From contig NZ_SWKK01000021.1 in assembly GCF_005144745.1 (NCBI RefSeq), forward strand, positions 1-52,755: a DNA stretch of 52,755 nt. Direction: 5' to 3'. The stretch is from Flavobacterium sp. ASW18X. Its GTDB lineage: Bacteria > Bacteroidota > Bacteroidia > Flavobacteriales > Flavobacteriaceae. The notes beneath the pieces were generated by a model. That model made no database searches and had not been told where the DNA came from. It was given only the letters and a program-made list of their open reading frames with translations. How positions within the stretch are numbered: the first letter of the stretch is position 1; every line of letters starts with the position of its first letter. Positions 11,334-20,509 of this stretch are shown here, one piece after another. Both the position numbers and the translations under genes were made by a program.

Positions 11334-12641
11334 TTATCCACCAAAGTCATCAAAACGAATATTCTCATCTGGGATACCAAAATCCTCACCCATTTTTTGT
11401 ACCGCTTTGTTCATTAATGGCGGTCCACAGAAATACAATTCTATATCTTCTGGAGCTTCGTGGTGATTCAAATAGTTTTCAATAACACAATTATGAATAA
11501 ACCCAACGAAACCGTCACCTTCCTCATCGTTTATATCCTTCTTTACCTTCCAGTTATCTTCCTCTAAAGGTTCTGAAAGGGCTAAGTAGAACTTAAAGTT
11601 CGGGAACTCCTTTTCCAAAGCTCTAAAATGCTCAAGATAAAATAACTCCCTTTTAGACCTACCACCGTACCAATACGTAACCTTTCTGTTGGTTTTTAAG
11701 GTTTTGAATAGGTGATATAAATGCGAACGCATTGGCGCCATACCTGCACCACCACCAACGTAAAGCATCTCTGCATCTGACTCATTGATAAAGAATTCAC
11801 CAAACGGTCCAGAAATAGTTACAGGATCTCCTTTCTTTAAGTTAAAAATATAAGATGATGCCACTCCTGGGTTTACATCCATCCATCCGTTTTTAGCTCT
11901 ATCCCATGGTGGTGTAGCAATACGCACATTAAGCATAATTTCTCTACCCTCTGCTGGGTAAGAAGCCATGGAGTATGCTCTTTCTACTGTCTCTGGGTTT
12001 TTCATTACCAAAGGCCAAAGGTTAAACTTATCCCATTCTGCTTGGAATTTGTCCGGAGTTTCATGCTCTTCTGGGTGTGCTGTTATGTCAATATCAGCAT
12101 ATTTCACCTCGCATTTTGGAATTTCTATTTGGATATAACCACCAGCCTTGTAATTCATTTCCTCAGGAATTTCTACTACAAACTCCTTAATAAATGATGC
12201 AACATTGTAGTTACGAACCACTTTTGCATCCCACTTTTTAATACCAAAAACTTCTTCTGGAATAGTGATTTCCATGTCTTGCTTAACCTTAACTTGGCAA
12301 GCTAAACGTGCTCCGTGATTCAATTCTTTTTTAGAAAAGTGTGGTGTTTCTGTTGGCAGAGCTTCTCCACCACCAGATAATACGTGACACTCACATTGAA
12401 TACAAGTACCACCACCACCACATGCAGATGGTAAAAAGATTTTTTGATTACCTAAAGTAGAAAGTAAAGAACCTCCAGATTCTACCTCTACCTCTTTTTC
12501 TCCATTTATTTTAATGGTCACAGGACCAGAAGGAGATAATTTTTCTTTAGTGAACAACAATAGTGCAACCAATAAAAGGGTCAACACCAAAAATGCGATC
12601 ACGGTAATGATTACAGTACCTCCGGTTGTTGCTAATATCAT
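11334..12641 (-). CDS. nqrF: Na+-translocating NADH:quinone reductase subunit F
   Basis: A 435-aa electron entry subunit: NADH to FAD to a 2Fe-2S cluster. There is one N-terminal transmembrane helix (residues 9-30), then a ferredoxin domain with all four cluster cysteines at 74, 80, 83 and 115 ([21 protein letters not shown]). The FAD/NADH reductase part follows, with RAYSMASYP for flavin, [22 protein letters not shown] for NADH, and the C-terminal [12 protein letters not shown]. It is the last gene of the nqrABCDEF operon, 2 bp after nqrE, and is followed by a terminator. Length is slightly above the ~408 aa of Vibrio NqrF. Confidence 0.97.
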   Translation of the reverse strand: MILATTGGTVIITVIAFLVLTLLLVALLLFTKEKLSPSGPVTIKINGEKEVEVESGGSLLSTLGNQKIFLPSACGGGGTCIQCECHVLSGGGEALPTETPHFSKKELNHGARLACQVKVKQDMEITIPEEVFGIKKWDAKVVRNYNVASFIKEFVVEIPEEMNYKAGGYIQIEIPKCEVKYADIDITAHPEEHETPDKFQAEWDKFNLWPLVMKNPETVERAYSMASYPAEGREIMLNVRIATPPWDRAKNGWMDVNPGVASSYIFNLKKGDPVTISGPFGEFFINESDAEMLYVGGGAGMAPMRSHLYHLFKTLKTNRKVTYWYGGRSKRELFYLEHFRALEKEFPNFKFYLALSEPLEEDNWKVKKDINDEEGDGFVGFIHNCVIENYLNHHEAPEDIELYFCGPPLMNKAVQKMGEDFGIPDENIRFDDFGG

Positions 12642-12643
12642 GT

Positions 12644-13384
12644 TTACTTGTTTACCTCGTTATAAGAAATGGCTTTTTCATCTTCCATTTCTTTTTTAAT
12701 TTCTTTTTCGTCCTTTTTCTCTACTTCTGCAGTTGTAGGAGCAGTTTCTTCTGGCGGCTCGTTGTCACCCGTTAACATTCCACCAAAACTTTGGAAACCG
12801 ATACCCATTAAACCCGTAATAATAAAAGTAATACCTAAACCTCTTAACGGAGCTGGCACATTAGAGTATCTAATTTTCTCACGGATGGCTGCTATAGCCA
12901 AAATAGCTAAGAACCAACCTATTCCAGAACTGATACCATAATTAAGTGCCAAACCTAAATTAGGTATATCTCTGGTTTGCATAAATAAAGAACCCCCAAG
13001 GATAGCACAGTTTACCGCAATAAGTGGTAAAAAGATACCTAAAGAGTTATATAATGATGGTGAAAATTTCTCTACTACAATCTCTACCAATTGTACCATG
13101 GTAGCAATAGTTGCAATAAATAAGATAAAAGATAAAAAACCTAAGTTATAGTCTGCATATTCTGGACCTAACCAAGCTAATGCACCATCTCTTAATAAAT
13201 ATTGATCCAACAACCAGTTTAATGGAACAGTAACACCTAATACAAAGATTACAGCAGCTCCTAAACCTACAGCTGTACTTACTTTCTTAGATACTGCTAA
13301 GTAGGAACACATCCCTAAGAATACAGCAAATACCATATTATCTATAAAGATGGACTTAAAAAATAATTCTAAATGTTCTAACAT
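12644..13384 (-). CDS. nqrE: Na+-translocating NADH:quinone reductase subunit E, with charged C-terminal tail
   Basis: A 246-aa integral membrane subunit with six predicted helices. The iron-ligand cysteines shared with NqrD in the known structure are present ([10 protein letters not shown], Cys26; VNCAILGG, Cys126). The usual family length is about 200 aa; here about 40 extra residues follow the last helix, rich in Glu and Lys ([20 protein letters not shown]). The tail is in frame, has no stop and is followed by nqrF after 2 bp, so it is real. Its role is unknown. It lies 10 bp after nqrD. Confidence 0.96.
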   Translation of the reverse strand: MLEHLELFFKSIFIDNMVFAVFLGMCSYLAVSKKVSTAVGLGAAVIFVLGVTVPLNWLLDQYLLRDGALAWLGPEYADYNLGFLSFILFIATIATMVQLVEIVVEKFSPSLYNSLGIFLPLIAVNCAILGGSLFMQTRDIPNLGLALNYGISSGIGWFLAILAIAAIREKIRYSNVPAPLRGLGITFIITGLMGIGFQSFGGMLTGDNEPPEETAPTTAEVEKKDEKEIKKEMEDEKAISYNEVNK

Positions 13385-13394
13385 GGCCTACGTT

Positions 13395-14042
13395 TTATGC
13401 TTCTTCTATTAATGCTCTATTTCTAGAACGTTGAACCCAAATAATAATACCCACAACAATTAATGCAGCTGGTGGAATAATCATGAAACCATTGTTCTCA
13501 TATCCTATAGAATACAAACCAGTTTTTTCTATCGGGTCTCCTAAAACAGGATAACCAAATAAAGTACCTGCGCCAAGCAACTCTCTAAAAAAACCAACAA
13601 TTATTAAGATAACACCGTAACCTAAGGAGTTACCAATACCATCTAAGAAAGACCTCCATGGACCATTACCTAAAGCAAAAGCCTCAAAACGCCCCATGAT
13701 GATACAGTTGGTAATAATTAATCCTACGAAAACTGATAGGGTTTTACTTAATTCATATGCAAAAGCCTTTAAAACTTGGTCTACAATAATTACCAAAGTG
13801 GCCACCACAATCAATTGAACGATAATCCTGATTTTAGAAGGAATTACGTTACGCATTAAAGAGATAACTACGTTACCTACGCCTAATACAAACATTACTG
13901 ATATTGCCATTACTACAGAAGCTTTTAATTCTGCTGTAATTGCCAAAGCAGAACAGATACCTAATACCTGAATGGTGATTGGATTATTATCTGCTAATGG
14001 ATCTGTAATTAGGCTAGCATCCTTTTTAGAAAGTAGTCCCAT
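13395..14042 (-). CDS. nqrD: Na+-translocating NADH:quinone reductase subunit D
   Basis: A 215-aa membrane subunit, paralogous to NqrE, with six helices. It keeps the paired cysteines for the intramembrane iron centre (LGICSALAITAE, Cys30; TNCIIMGRFEA, Cys113) and the family GNGPWRSFLDGIGNSLGYG segment. It couples electron transfer to Na+ passage together with NqrB and NqrE. The gap to nqrC is 1 bp and to nqrE 10 bp, so it is inside one operon. Nothing unusual in length. Confidence 0.96.
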   Translation of the reverse strand: MGLLSKKDASLITDPLADNNPITIQVLGICSALAITAELKASVVMAISVMFVLGVGNVVISLMRNVIPSKIRIIVQLIVVATLVIIVDQVLKAFAYELSKTLSVFVGLIITNCIIMGRFEAFALGNGPWRSFLDGIGNSLGYGVILIIVGFFRELLGAGTLFGYPVLGDPIEKTGLYSIGYENNGFMIIPPAALIVVGIIIWVQRSRNRALIEEA

Positions 14043-14043
14043 A

Positions 14044-14790
14044 CTATTGTTTTAAAGATTTTAAATACGGTTTGTAAAGATTAAGACTCTCTTTAATCAT
14101 TGCAGAAACCCCATTACCTGTAATTGTTGCACCTGCTAAAGCGTCTACTTGATTATCTTCTTTGTCATTGTTTAAAGGGTCGTTGTTACCTTTAGCAACC
14201 TCTATACCTGCTAACCTTACACCATCTTCTATAGACTCTCCTTTAAAGTCATCCATAAAAAAACGAAGTTTAATGTTAGCACCTAAACCAGGAGTTTCCC
14301 CTTTATGGTCAAAGTATACACCTTGAACTACTAAATTCTTGTCTAAAGAAATATAACCCCAAATGGCATCCCAAAGTCCTTTTCCATACATAGGAAGAAT
14401 ATAAAACTCCTTACCATCTTTTTCTCCTATAAACAAGGGTAATTTACCGTTACCGCCTTTTTTAATAACTTCAAGCTCTTTCTTCATTTCAATTAAATAA
14501 GCTTCATCATCTTCTGATTGCTTATCGCCCTCAAGAATAATTTGCTTTTTAATGAATTTAGAAAAAGTTTCTTCTACCTTATCTGTTGGTATAAAAGCAA
14601 CATCGCCATCCCCTTCATTCTCATTTACGCCCATAGCGTACAGAATGTTCTGCTGCTTTTCAAAACGTTGATTTTCATCTATGCGGGTTCTTAAACCTGT
14701 TGCCATTAAAGCTAAGATAGAACCTACCGCAATTACCATTATAACGGCAAAAATTACGGTGTACGAATTTTTATCTGTCTTGTTGGCCAT
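14044..14790 (-). CDS. nqrC: Na+-translocating NADH:quinone reductase subunit C (covalent FMN)
   Basis: A 248-aa subunit with one N-terminal helix (residues 11-31) and a periplasmic FMN-binding domain. The flavinylation motif DALAGATITGNGV places the FMN-accepting threonine at about residue 224, close to Thr225 of the Vibrio enzyme. Conserved segments YGKGLWDAIWGYISLD and HKGETPGLGA are present. Residues about 85-115 form a charged insertion (EGDKQSEDDEAYLIEMKK). ApbE, which performs the modification, is encoded at the end of the same cluster. Confidence 0.96.
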   Translation of the reverse strand: MANKTDKNSYTVIFAVIMVIAVGSILALMATGLRTRIDENQRFEKQQNILYAMGVNENEGDGDVAFIPTDKVEETFSKFIKKQIILEGDKQSEDDEAYLIEMKKELEVIKKGGNGKLPLFIGEKDGKEFYILPMYGKGLWDAIWGYISLDKNLVVQGVYFDHKGETPGLGANIKLRFFMDDFKGESIEDGVRLAGIEVAKGNNDPLNNDKEDNQVDALAGATITGNGVSAMIKESLNLYKPYLKSLKQ

Positions 14791-14792
14791 AA

Positions 14793-16076
14793 TTAAACGG
14801 TTTCAGCTTTTAATTCTTGAGCGGCATCTGCATCTACGTTTGGCAGAATAGTCGCATTTTTAGTTCGCTTTAATCTTTTCTTCACATTACCTTGTATCAC
14901 ATAGTGGTCAATGGTAGGCGCAAAGACATTCATCAGTAAAATGGCTAAGAACACCCCTTCTGGATACCCTGGATTAAATACTCTAATCATTACAGATATA
15001 AAGCCGATTAAGAAACCATAAATCCATTTTCCTTTATTAGTTTGAGAACCTGTTACCGGGTCTGTAGCCATGTATACAATACCAAAAGCTAAACCACCAA
15101 CAATAAGATGTTGCCAGAAATCAAAACTCATTAAACCATAAAACTTACTGTATTCTGGAATCCAACCAAAATCTACAACACCGTTAAAAATTAGTCCCAT
15201 CACTAAGGAACCAATAACAGCACTTAGCATAATTCTCCAACTTGCAATTTTGGTAAAGATTAAGAATAAGCCTCCTAAAAGAATTAGAAAAGTGGATGTC
15301 TCCCCAACAGAACCAGGGATAAAACCAAAGAACATATCACTTAAATCATACTTAGCATACATATTTTCTGTATTGCCTTGCGCTAAATATCCTAGCACTG
15401 TTTCTCCAGAAATAGCATCTAGGTTAGCACCTGCCGTAATTGCTTCTGAGCGCTCTACAGCACCATGCACCCATACCTTATCTCCACTCATCCAAGTTGG
15501 GTAAGCAAAGAATAAAAAGGCTCTAATTGTCAATGCTGGGTTAAGGATATTCATTCCTGTACCACCAAATACTTCCTTACCAATCACCACACCAAAAACT
15601 ACAGCAACTGCTAGCATCCAAAGTGGCGTATCTACAGGTACAATTAATGGCACAAGCATTCCCGTAACCAAATACCCTTCTTCTACTTCATGACCTTTTA
15701 TTACAGCAAAAATAAATTCCACAATAAGGCCCACTCCGTAAGAAACAATTACCAATGGCAAAATGGTAGTTACTCCTAGTATAAAATTATCCCAATTGAT
15801 AAAGTGTTCAAACAAGGAAAACTCCGCAGGAAAACCATTAATAGCAGAATAATGTTGATACCCCGCATTGAATATACCGAATATTAAGCATGGTACTAAT
15901 GCCATGATAACGGTATTCATCGTTCTTTTTAAATCGTCTACCGCTCTAATGTGCCCACCAGAGTGTGTTGTTTCGTTTGGAGAAAACAAAAAAGTATGAA
16001 AAGCATTAAAGGCAGGTGCCATTTTTTTGCCCTGATACTTCAGTTTTAACTCATGCATCTTTTCTTTTAAACCCAT
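14793..16076 (-). CDS. nqrB: Na+-translocating NADH:quinone reductase subunit B (Na+ channel, covalent FMN)
   Basis: A 427-aa multi-helix membrane subunit that holds riboflavin and a covalent FMN and forms the Na+ path. The FMN attachment motif is IPGSVGETSTF (Thr about 260-262). Other landmarks are EEGYLVTGMLVPLIVP, GKEVFGGTGMNILNPALT and YMATDPVTGSQTNKGKWIYG. It lies 3 bp after nqrA and 2 bp before nqrC. Length is close to other NqrB proteins (~415 aa). Confidence 0.96.
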   Translation of the reverse strand: MGLKEKMHELKLKYQGKKMAPAFNAFHTFLFSPNETTHSGGHIRAVDDLKRTMNTVIMALVPCLIFGIFNAGYQHYSAINGFPAEFSLFEHFINWDNFILGVTTILPLVIVSYGVGLIVEFIFAVIKGHEVEEGYLVTGMLVPLIVPVDTPLWMLAVAVVFGVVIGKEVFGGTGMNILNPALTIRAFLFFAYPTWMSGDKVWVHGAVERSEAITAGANLDAISGETVLGYLAQGNTENMYAKYDLSDMFFGFIPGSVGETSTFLILLGGLFLIFTKIASWRIMLSAVIGSLVMGLIFNGVVDFGWIPEYSKFYGLMSFDFWQHLIVGGLAFGIVYMATDPVTGSQTNKGKWIYGFLIGFISVMIRVFNPGYPEGVFLAILLMNVFAPTIDHYVIQGNVKKRLKRTKNATILPNVDADAAQELKAETV

Positions 16077-16079
16077 AGC

Positions 16080-17432
16080 CTATCCAATTTCTTGATGTAA
16101 TAAATCGAGTCCTTCACGAATAATCTGTTGGTGTGGCTGCTTAGAGATACAGATAAACTCTGTTAAAGCAAAATCTTCTGGAGCCACTTCATACAAACCT
16201 AATTGTTCCATTTCATCCAAATCCTTTACCATACACGCTTTTAGCAATTGTAATGGATAAATATCTAATGGAAACACCTCTTCATACTTACCAGTAACAA
16301 CAAATGCCCTATGCTCACCATTAGTATTGGTATCCAAATCGTACTTCTTTTTTGGATTTAGCCACGAGAATGTTAAAGCTCTGGTAGATGAAATTTTATT
16401 AAAAACTGGCTTATTCCACCCAAACAACTCATAATCGTCGCCTTCTGGAATAGCCGTAACCGTATTATTATAAAAACCTAAATACCCGTCTGGCGCAACT
16501 TGCTTACCTGTAAGCACATCACCATTGATTAATCTAAACTTATCTTCGTTTACGCCACTAGCGTACAAAAACGTAGATATTTCTGCACCTATTTTTGTAG
16601 TGTAATATTTTGGATTCTTTACTGAAGACCCTGCCAATGCAATTGTACGCTCAGCGTTATATTTACCTGTCAGCAAATACTCCCCTATTATAACCAAATC
16701 TTGCGGACTTACGGTCCAAACCGTTTCTCCTTTATTAATTGGATCTATTTTGTTAATCTGTGTACCCAATAATCCTGCAGGGTGAGGTCCAGACACGCTG
16801 TGCAAAGTAACCCCCGTAAGCCCTTTAAAAGGAGAGGAAGAGGCGTTTGCTACAGAAACATGAAATTTACCTGGGGTTAGTTTACCCAAAGCACTAATAG
16901 CCGCTTGCAGTTCTTTCTCTTTATCTTTTAACACATAATCCACCTCTGCAGCTAATGGCGCTGTAGTGGCACCAGAAACAAATATTGCTTTTGGTGTTTT
17001 ATTTGGATCAGCAATGATATCATAAGGACGCTGTTTAATAAATGGCCATAAACCAGCTCCCAACAACAACTCCCTTATAGTTTTAGCATCAGCAGCAGCC
17101 ACATCAAGGGCTTTCCCTTCATGATAACTTTGCTCTTTGTCTGCTAAAATCTTTAAGGTAAGAATACGCCTTCTTGCACCTCTGACAATCTCTGCCAGTT
17201 CCCCGCTTACAGGAGACACAAAAAGCATATCTTCTCTATTCTTGTTGTAAAAGATGGGTTCACCGGCTTTTATCTCGGCACCTTCTTTGATTAACATTTT
17301 GGGAACTATCCCATGAAAATCATCTAGGTTCAGGGCATACACGTTGCTAGAAACGGCTTTTGAAGTAGTTTGTTCCGCTGCCCCGACCAGGTTGATATTC
17401 AACCCTTTCTTGATTCGGATGTCTTTGGACAT
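16080..17432 (-). CDS. nqrA: Na+-translocating NADH:quinone reductase subunit A
   Basis: A 450-aa cytosolic-face subunit, first gene of the operon. It starts SKDIRIKKGLNINLVGAAEQ, as NqrA proteins do, with an early biotinyl-like fold (IKAGEPIFYNK, FVSPVSGELAEIVRGARR), then WPFIKQRPYD, GPHPAGLLGTQINKIDP and a C-terminal LYEVAPEDFALTEFICISKQ. In known complexes it has been linked to quinone binding. A -7 box lies 28 bp upstream on the same strand. Confidence 0.96.
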   Translation of the reverse strand: MSKDIRIKKGLNINLVGAAEQTTSKAVSSNVYALNLDDFHGIVPKMLIKEGAEIKAGEPIFYNKNREDMLFVSPVSGELAEIVRGARRRILTLKILADKEQSYHEGKALDVAAADAKTIRELLLGAGLWPFIKQRPYDIIADPNKTPKAIFVSGATTAPLAAEVDYVLKDKEKELQAAISALGKLTPGKFHVSVANASSSPFKGLTGVTLHSVSGPHPAGLLGTQINKIDPINKGETVWTVSPQDLVIIGEYLLTGKYNAERTIALAGSSVKNPKYYTTKIGAEISTFLYASGVNEDKFRLINGDVLTGKQVAPDGYLGFYNNTVTAIPEGDDYELFGWNKPVFNKISSTRALTFSWLNPKKKYDLDTNTNGEHRAFVVTGKYEEVFPLDIYPLQLLKACMVKDLDEMEQLGLYEVAPEDFALTEFICISKQPHQQIIREGLDLLHQEIG

Positions 17433-17460
17433 ATGTTTTGAGACCTTTAAAAATCGGTCA

Positions 17461-17468
17461 CAAAAATA
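17461..17468 (-). promoter_or_regulatory. -7 promoter box of the nqr operon
   Basis: Read on the - strand this is TATTTTTG, a full match to TAnnTTTG, 28 bp before the nqrA ATG in the divergent gap with the Plug gene. Confidence 0.45.
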
Positions 17469-17551
17469 CTACTAAAAACAACAATTATCGAAATAAATGA
17501 CTAGAAATTTAGCATTACATCGAACGGATATGGTTGGGCATACTTTTTGTT

Positions 17552-17559
17552 TACCTTTA
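17552..17559 (+). promoter_or_regulatory. -7 promoter box of the T9SS Plug gene
   Basis: TACCTTTA lies 19 bp before the ATG at 17579 and downstream of an alternative TTG at 17534. Transcription from here would exclude the TTG, which supports the ATG start. Confidence 0.4.
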
Positions 17560-17578
17560 CCTAATATTTAGGCTATTT

Positions 17579-18823
17579 ATGCGCAGATTGATCAAACATT
17601 TATTGGTTTTTTTGATAATTTTTAAAAGTACGGCTCAAATTCAGTTTGAAGTCAATCCTCCAGAAAATATTAAGACTATCATTTTTAAAGGTCCTACAGA
17701 AGACCAATTCCCAATAATTACTCTGGGAGAATCCTTTACACTTACTTTTGATGACCTCTATGCCAATGAACAAGACTACTATTATAAAATAGTGCATTGT
17801 GATTTTGATTGGTCGCCTTCTCAGCTGCTAAAGTCTCAGTATTTAGATGGCGCAGACAACCAAAGAATTATCGACTATGAAAATAGCTACACCACCCTAC
17901 AACCCTACTCCAATTACAGACTTACCTTACCAAATAGTGATGTATCTTTTAAAGTAAGTGGTAATTACATTTTAGAGATATACAACAGTAGCGGAGAACT
18001 GCAGTTTAGCAGAAGATTTCTTATTTACGAAAATAGAGTTACTGTTGGCGCAACAGTTAAACGCTCTAGAGATTTTAACTTTCTTAACGAGAAACAAGTG
18101 GTGCAATTCAGTATTAATACCGCAGGCTTTTCTGTTGTTAATCCTAAGCAAGAAATAAAAACAAGTATTCTTCAAAATTACAACTGGTCCAATAGCATAA
18201 ACAACTTAAAACCGCAGTTTACACTAGGTAATGAGTTAATTTATAAGTACGATAAAGAGGGTTCTTTTTTTGGGGGTAATGAATACTTAAATTTTGACAC
18301 CAAAGATTTACGCTCACCAACTTTTGCGATTGCTAAAATTGAATACAAAGAATTATATCATCATTATTTATTTGCAAATAACATCCGTAAAGACGAGAAA
18401 TACACCTATTTCCCAGATATTAACGGTGACTTTGTAGTGCGTACTTTACAAGGTGATGATGTGGACAGAGAAGCAGAATATACCATAGTACATTTTAAAT
18501 TACCATACTCTGCAGAAATTGGCTTAAACAACGTTTATGTAAACGGCAGATTTAATAATTATGCCACAAGCGATGAAAATAAAATGACCTACAATGAAGA
18601 AACCGGTTATTTTGAGTTAGCATACCCTATGAAACAAGGGTTTTATAACTACAAATATGTTGTAGAAAAACAAGACGGTTCTTTGGCTCCGAATTTAATC
18701 AGTGGAGACTTTCATTTCACAGAAAATAATTACCTGGTACTGGTATACTATAGAAATTTTGGTGATATGTATGACAGCCTGATAGGCATTGGGTCAACAA
18801 GCAGTGCAACTATCAGCAATTAA
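17579..18823 (+). CDS. Type IX secretion system Plug protein (DUF5103)
   Basis: A protein of about 414 aa. I start it at the ATG 17579, which gives a normal signal peptide (MRRLIKHLLVFLIIFKSTAQ); the frame is open further up to a TTG at 17534 but the promoter box lies between them. The DUF5103 family is the Plug that closes the periplasmic side of the SprA translocon pore in the T9SS. Recognisable parts are NPPENIKTIIFKGPTEDQFP, YYKIVHCDFDWSPSQL, LPNSDVSFKVSGNYILE, and near the C-terminus YVNGRFNNYATSDENKMTYN and a DSLIGIG end. It is transcribed away from nqrA. Confidence 0.88.
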   Translation: MRRLIKHLLVFLIIFKSTAQIQFEVNPPENIKTIIFKGPTEDQFPIITLGESFTLTFDDLYANEQDYYYKIVHCDFDWSPSQLLKSQYLDGADNQRIIDYENSYTTLQPYSNYRLTLPNSDVSFKVSGNYILEIYNSSGELQFSRRFLIYENRVTVGATVKRSRDFNFLNEKQVVQFSINTAGFSVVNPKQEIKTSILQNYNWSNSINNLKPQFTLGNELIYKYDKEGSFFGGNEYLNFDTKDLRSPTFAIAKIEYKELYHHYLFANNIRKDEKYTYFPDINGDFVVRTLQGDDVDREAEYTIVHFKLPYSAEIGLNNVYVNGRFNNYATSDENKMTYNEETGYFELAYPMKQGFYNYKYVVEKQDGSLAPNLISGDFHFTENNYLVLVYYRNFGDMYDSLIGIGSTSSATISN

Positions 18824-18852
18824 GTATATTTACTCCCACCAACCATAACACC

Positions 18853-20046
18853 ATGGAAAAAGGGGATTCTTTACTACAAAAAGGGAGGTACGATTTAAGA
18901 TATAGAGGCGTAAATTGCTTAAACTGCGGACATCCGCTAGATTTAAGTGATAAATACTGCCCTAATTGCGCACAAGCCAATAGCACCAAAAAGCTCACCT
19001 TATTAGATTTTGTACATGAGTTTTTTTCTAGCGTTATCAATTACGACTCCAAATTACTACGCACTTTATACACGATGCTTTTAAAACCAGGAAGCATCAC
19101 TAGAGATTATATTTACGGAAAGCGCATTTCTTACACCAACCCTTTTAGATTTTTACTTAGTCTAGCTTTTATCTATTTTTTACTAGCCACTTTTGGAAAT
19201 AATTTTGAGGAATTAAATGAGATGCATTTAGACGACAAAATTAATTTAAACCAAGGCTGGAATTTTAACCCAAACCATACCACCGCATGGTTAGATAGCG
19301 TAAAAACAAAAGCATTAGACAGTTTAGAATTGGCGCAGGTAGACTCCATTACCCAACATAATGAAGCAGCCCAAGCCCGTTTGTCAGATTTAGATTCATT
19401 AGGATTTTTTCTACAAAATTCTTTAGAAAAAGAACGCATCTCTGACTCCTTGATGATTGCAAATCCTAAAGCATATGCTAAAAACCTAGAAACCGACCCA
19501 AATACTGGTGTTTCTGAGAAAATGGAGTTTTTTATCACCATGTTAAAACAAGACTCCATTACCAGTTACCAAAGCGCCTTGAATAAGTACCAAATGCAAC
19601 CTAGTTTCTCTACTAAACTTTCCTTTAATGCCGCACGTAGCCTTTTAAAAGCCTTAACTATGCCTGGTTATTGGCTAAAAGACACCATATCTAAGTTGCC
19701 TTTTGTTATCTTTTTCTTCTTACCGCTGTTTACACTATTTATCAAATTAGCTTACGTCCGAAAAAACTATACCTATACCGATCATTTAATCTTTAGTTTT
19801 CACAACCAATCTTTAATGTTTATCTTGCTCATCCTTAGCTGGATAATAGACCGTATTTTTGGAACATCTAGTGTTGTGATTTTCGTTTCACTTTTTACCA
19901 TTTACCTGTTCCAAGCCATGCGTAATTTTTACAGCCAAGGCGTTCTTAAAACAATTATAAAATATCTGTTTCTCAACTCAGTATTCTTATTTTTAGCCAT
20001 CTTTGTAGTGGTAATACTGTTTACAGGGAGCATATTTACTTATTAG
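18853..20046 (+). CDS. DUF3667 membrane protein with N-terminal zinc ribbon
   Basis: A 397-aa protein. Residues about 17-40 hold a Cys4 zinc ribbon (NCLNCGHPLD then YCPNCAQAN), followed by the DUF3667 signature with LLDFVHEFFSSVINYDSKLL, then TLYTMLLKPGSITRDYI and YGKRISYTNPFRFLLSLAFI. A long polar, helix-rich central section (about 110-265) separates the first membrane segment from a C-terminal cluster of four hydrophobic segments. No catalytic motif. Function is unknown in the family. It is 29 bp after the Plug gene and 3 bp before apaG. Confidence 0.85.
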   Translation: MEKGDSLLQKGRYDLRYRGVNCLNCGHPLDLSDKYCPNCAQANSTKKLTLLDFVHEFFSSVINYDSKLLRTLYTMLLKPGSITRDYIYGKRISYTNPFRFLLSLAFIYFLLATFGNNFEELNEMHLDDKINLNQGWNFNPNHTTAWLDSVKTKALDSLELAQVDSITQHNEAAQARLSDLDSLGFFLQNSLEKERISDSLMIANPKAYAKNLETDPNTGVSEKMEFFITMLKQDSITSYQSALNKYQMQPSFSTKLSFNAARSLLKALTMPGYWLKDTISKLPFVIFFFLPLFTLFIKLAYVRKNYTYTDHLIFSFHNQSLMFILLILSWIIDRIFGTSSVVIFVSLFTIYLFQAMRNFYSQGVLKTIIKYLFLNSVFLFLAIFVVVILFTGSIFTY

Positions 20047-20049
20047 GTT

Positions 20050-20436
20050 ATGATCACACAAGTCACCAACGGCATCAAAATTTCAGTTCAAACTTCTTTT
20101 GAGGGTACTTTTTTTAAGAACTATAAGATGCACTACGCTTTTGGCTACACCATAACTATAGAAAACCAAACCAACTCAGCAGTACAACTTACAGACCGCC
20201 ATTGGGAAATTCTAGATGCTTTAAAAGACATTGAACTTGTGGACGGACAGGGCGTGATTGGCAAAAAACCTGTAATACAACCTGGCAAGTCTTATACCTA
20301 CAGCTCAGGATGCCTTTTAGCCTCACCTATTGGCGCTATGAAAGGCTATTACGATATGGTAGATTTACGTTCAGGAGAAGGTTTTGAAGCAGAGGTACCT
20401 ACCTTTAAATTCTCAGCACCTTTCGCCATAAACTAA
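20050..20436 (+). CDS. apaG: ApaG/CorD-type protein
   Basis: A 128-aa single-domain beta-sandwich protein of the ApaG (DUF525) family. The signature is intact: AFGYTITIENQTNSAVQLTD, HWEILDALKDIELVDGQGVI, then GKKPVIQPGKSYTYSSGCLL and GAMKGYYDMV. The bacterial protein was linked genetically to Co2+/Mg2+ efflux; the true biochemical role is uncertain. It follows the DUF3667 gene by 3 bp, so the two form one transcription unit. Confidence 0.93.
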   Translation: MITQVTNGIKISVQTSFEGTFFKNYKMHYAFGYTITIENQTNSAVQLTDRHWEILDALKDIELVDGQGVIGKKPVIQPGKSYTYSSGCLLASPIGAMKGYYDMVDLRSGEGFEAEVPTFKFSAPFAIN

Positions 20437-20471
20437 CCACCCATTAATTTCACAAACCATAACCCTTTTGT

Positions 20472-20479
20472 TACCTTTG
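20472..20479 (+). promoter_or_regulatory. -7 promoter box of pruA
   Basis: TACCTTTG, a full TAnnTTTG match, lies 30 bp before the pruA ATG in the short gap after apaG. Confidence 0.5.
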
Positions 20480-20509
20480 TTGTCATTATAAATATAAATT
20501 ACAACAACT

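Noticed and set aside
11334-17432. RNF complex instead of NQR
   Set aside because: NqrA, the NqrF ferredoxin-reductase fusion and the gene order A-B-C-D-E-F are specific to NQR.
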